Assembly (NCBI GenBank): GCA_000231825.2
Contig: JH720387.1
Coordinates: 124,001 to 188,000 of the forward strand
DNA: 64,000 nt
From: Tetrahymena elliotti 4EA
Lineage: Eukaryota; Ciliophora; Oligohymenophorea; Hymenostomatida; Tetrahymenidae
Direction: 5' to 3'
Below, one piece after another: positions 62,808-64,000 of this stretch (position 1 is the first letter of the stretch; the number at the start of each line of letters is the position of its first letter). The notes under the pieces were generated by a model, which worked only from the letters and a program-made list of their open reading frames with translations, ran no database searches and was not told the DNA's origin. The translations under genes were made by a program, and so were the position numbers.

Positions 62808-63215
62808 TCATTCTTAGCTTAATTCTTACATAATTTTTAAGTAGACTGCATTAGATTAGAATTTATCTGAGATTTATGGCTTTTCATCATGTTGCCATTA
62901 ATATAAATTACATTTATTGATTTCATTGAATTTAATACTTTCAAAGTCAGAAGCATTGCGTTTAAAGAAATGAGCTTATACACCTTCAGGTAAATTTATT
63001 TAATTTCCTAAAATTTCTCTGCCATATAAACTTGTTTTATAGTGATCTAATTCACCTGTTTATTAATTTTTTTTTTCCTACATGATAGATTCAAAATATT
63101 CTTTAACTTTAGCAGGTCCATCTGATTCAATTTTAAATGGAACCATATGTACATTGACAGGTTATTCTTAAACCTACTTTTTGTTTGTCTCTTACTTTCC
63201 TTAAAAACTGTACAT
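62808..63215 (-). CDS. RNASEH2C: Ribonuclease H2 subunit C (RNASEH2C-like)
   Basis: A single exon of 135 residues from ATG 63213-63215 to TGA 62808-62810. The diagnostic blocks of the RNase H2 C subunit are present in order: HMVPFKIESDGPAKVKEYF (the family's LPC-I--DGPA-V--YF), SLYGREILGNQINLPEGVQ (GR-L-G--V-LP-G) and, near the end, LYQWQHDEKP. RNase H2 removes single ribonucleotides from DNA and cleaves RNA:DNA hybrids; subunit C pairs with subunit B to hold the catalytic subunit A. It is at the small end for the family (human 164 residues), lacking part of the insert between the two conserved halves. It is nuclear by function, with no signal sequence. Confidence rests on the DGPA and GR-LP-G motifs together. 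Confidence 0.8.
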
Positions 63216-63598
63216 TTCAACAAATTTTATAATGAATTTCTAAATATAAAAATAAAGGTCTTATTAGATAAATAGGATTCTTATGTATTTTTATTAATAT
63301 AAATTAATCAAGAATCTTAATAGATTTTAACCAAAAATAGATAATTTATTTTTTAATCCCGCCAAAAAGAAAGAATATTAACTGATATTTATTTCTACTT
63401 AGTATTAAATACACGTACAAATATAGCGCCTTTATTAATAATTTCATATAAAAATCTTAGAAAAATCACAAAAATCAAACAAAGAATGAATCTAACTAAT
63501 TAATTAGCAAACAAACAAATAAACACATGAATTCAAAAATAAAACAAAGTAGAAGTTAAAGTTAAATAAAAATAATTTTTATTAAAAATATATTTAAT
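63216..63598. other. intergenic spacer
   Basis: 383 bp between the RNase H2 subunit C start and the stop of the next minus-strand gene. AT-rich, with no other feature seen. Confidence 0.55.
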
Positions 63599-64000
63599 TC
63601 AATCTTCAAATTCTATATTATACTTCTACAAAAACTAGTTATACCATTTCTCAGATATTGTCAAATCTTTCTTTGTCATCCCAAGTTGCTCTCTCAATTG
63701 ATAAGCTTTTTCTAGTACAGAATTAAGGTCTTTGTATCCTTCAGAAATGAATTAGATTAATTATTCCTCAAGTTATTCTATCTTTGTATTCTAATGAGAA
63801 ATGATTTATGTTTAATCATTTGACTGAGATGCTAAACTAGAATGAAATTATTCATTCTGGGAAGGCTAGGTTGATTCTAGAGCACTCTCATTAAGAGATG
63901 TCAAAAACTAGCAATTTTAGTTTTGTGCTTTTATTTCTGAATTGTAAATTGATTATTTGTCTCTTGAGTTTTCCTTGTTTTAAGAACATTCCCTTGAGCT
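63599..64000 (-). CDS. 3' end of a gene, coiled-coil C-terminus, unrecognised
   Basis: The frame is open from the window edge and ends at TGA 63599-63601, giving the last 133 residues. The visible start is Ser/Asn/Gln-rich. The C-terminus is helical and heptad-like: NTKIEQLEEQLIQFISEGY, then VLEKAYQLREQLGMTKKD, then LTISEKWYNQFLQKYNIEF. No catalytic or membrane motif is present. Nothing more can be said without the 5' part. Confidence 0.65.

Noticed and set aside
1..64000. tRNA or rRNA genes and CRISPR arrays
   Set aside because: No cloverleaf-like segment with a recognisable T-arm box, no rRNA-like block, and no regularly spaced repeats were seen by eye. A covariance search could still find a tRNA.

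Overview
The window comes from the nuclear genome of a ciliate that resembles Tetrahymena. It is extremely AT-rich. Every convincing reading frame is full of in-frame TAA and TAG and closes only at TGA, which fits the ciliate code (TAA/TAG = Gln). Genes carry short, very AT-rich GT..AG introns, and gaps of 1-4 kb of almost featureless AT-rich DNA separate them. Read with the standard code nearly every gene is shredded, so the models below were rebuilt by hand. For almost all complete models the exon phases and lengths sum to a multiple of three; the first gene, and one junction each in a few others, are less certain. The species was not determined.

Layout. 1-8513 (+): 3' part of a TMEM131-like membrane protein with a huge Gln/Asn-rich tail. 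9050-13681 (-): an intact ciliate-type transmembrane protein followed by a decayed tandem copy. 15038-16165 (-): an intracellular-type serpin. 17978-20827: a 2.84 kb transposon remnant with ~200 bp terminal inverted repeats, a 6 bp target duplication and a frameshifted protein-primed-type DNA polymerase B; it contains a 100-N gap flanked by a 95 bp exact duplicate. 22845-24107 (-): an acidic protein ending in two helix-turn-helix-like repeats. 24108-28115: no protein gene seen, but a structured-RNA candidate near 25.24-25.6 kb.

28116-28589 (+): a small RIIa-domain protein. 30586-34431 (+): two tandem Rab21-like GTPase genes of equal length and identical intron layout; their spacer holds a perfect 140 bp palindrome and a diverged direct repeat. 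35507-37344 (+): a 13-exon WD40 protein with a signal peptide. 40408-41337 (-): a TTP-type tandem CCCH zinc finger protein. 44981-49790 (-): a 12-exon, 1159-residue helical protein I do not recognise.

51794-52828 (+): a single-HKD phospholipase-D-like protein with a C-terminal hydrophobic segment. 53625-55423 (-): an unknown coiled-coil/Gln-rich protein. 55693-58398 (-): an LRRIQ3-like LRR/IQ protein. 59540-61193 (+): the splicing factor SMU1. 61475-62482 (-): an unknown charged protein. 62808-63215 (-): RNase H2 subunit C. 63599-64000 (-): the 3' end of a further gene. The set mixes secretory and trafficking functions (TMEM131-like, Rab21-like, signal-peptide WD40), probable ciliary genes (RIIa, LRRIQ3) and RNA/DNA metabolism (SMU1, RNASEH2C, CCCH, PLD-like). 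Neighbours are independent transcription units with no sign of operons.
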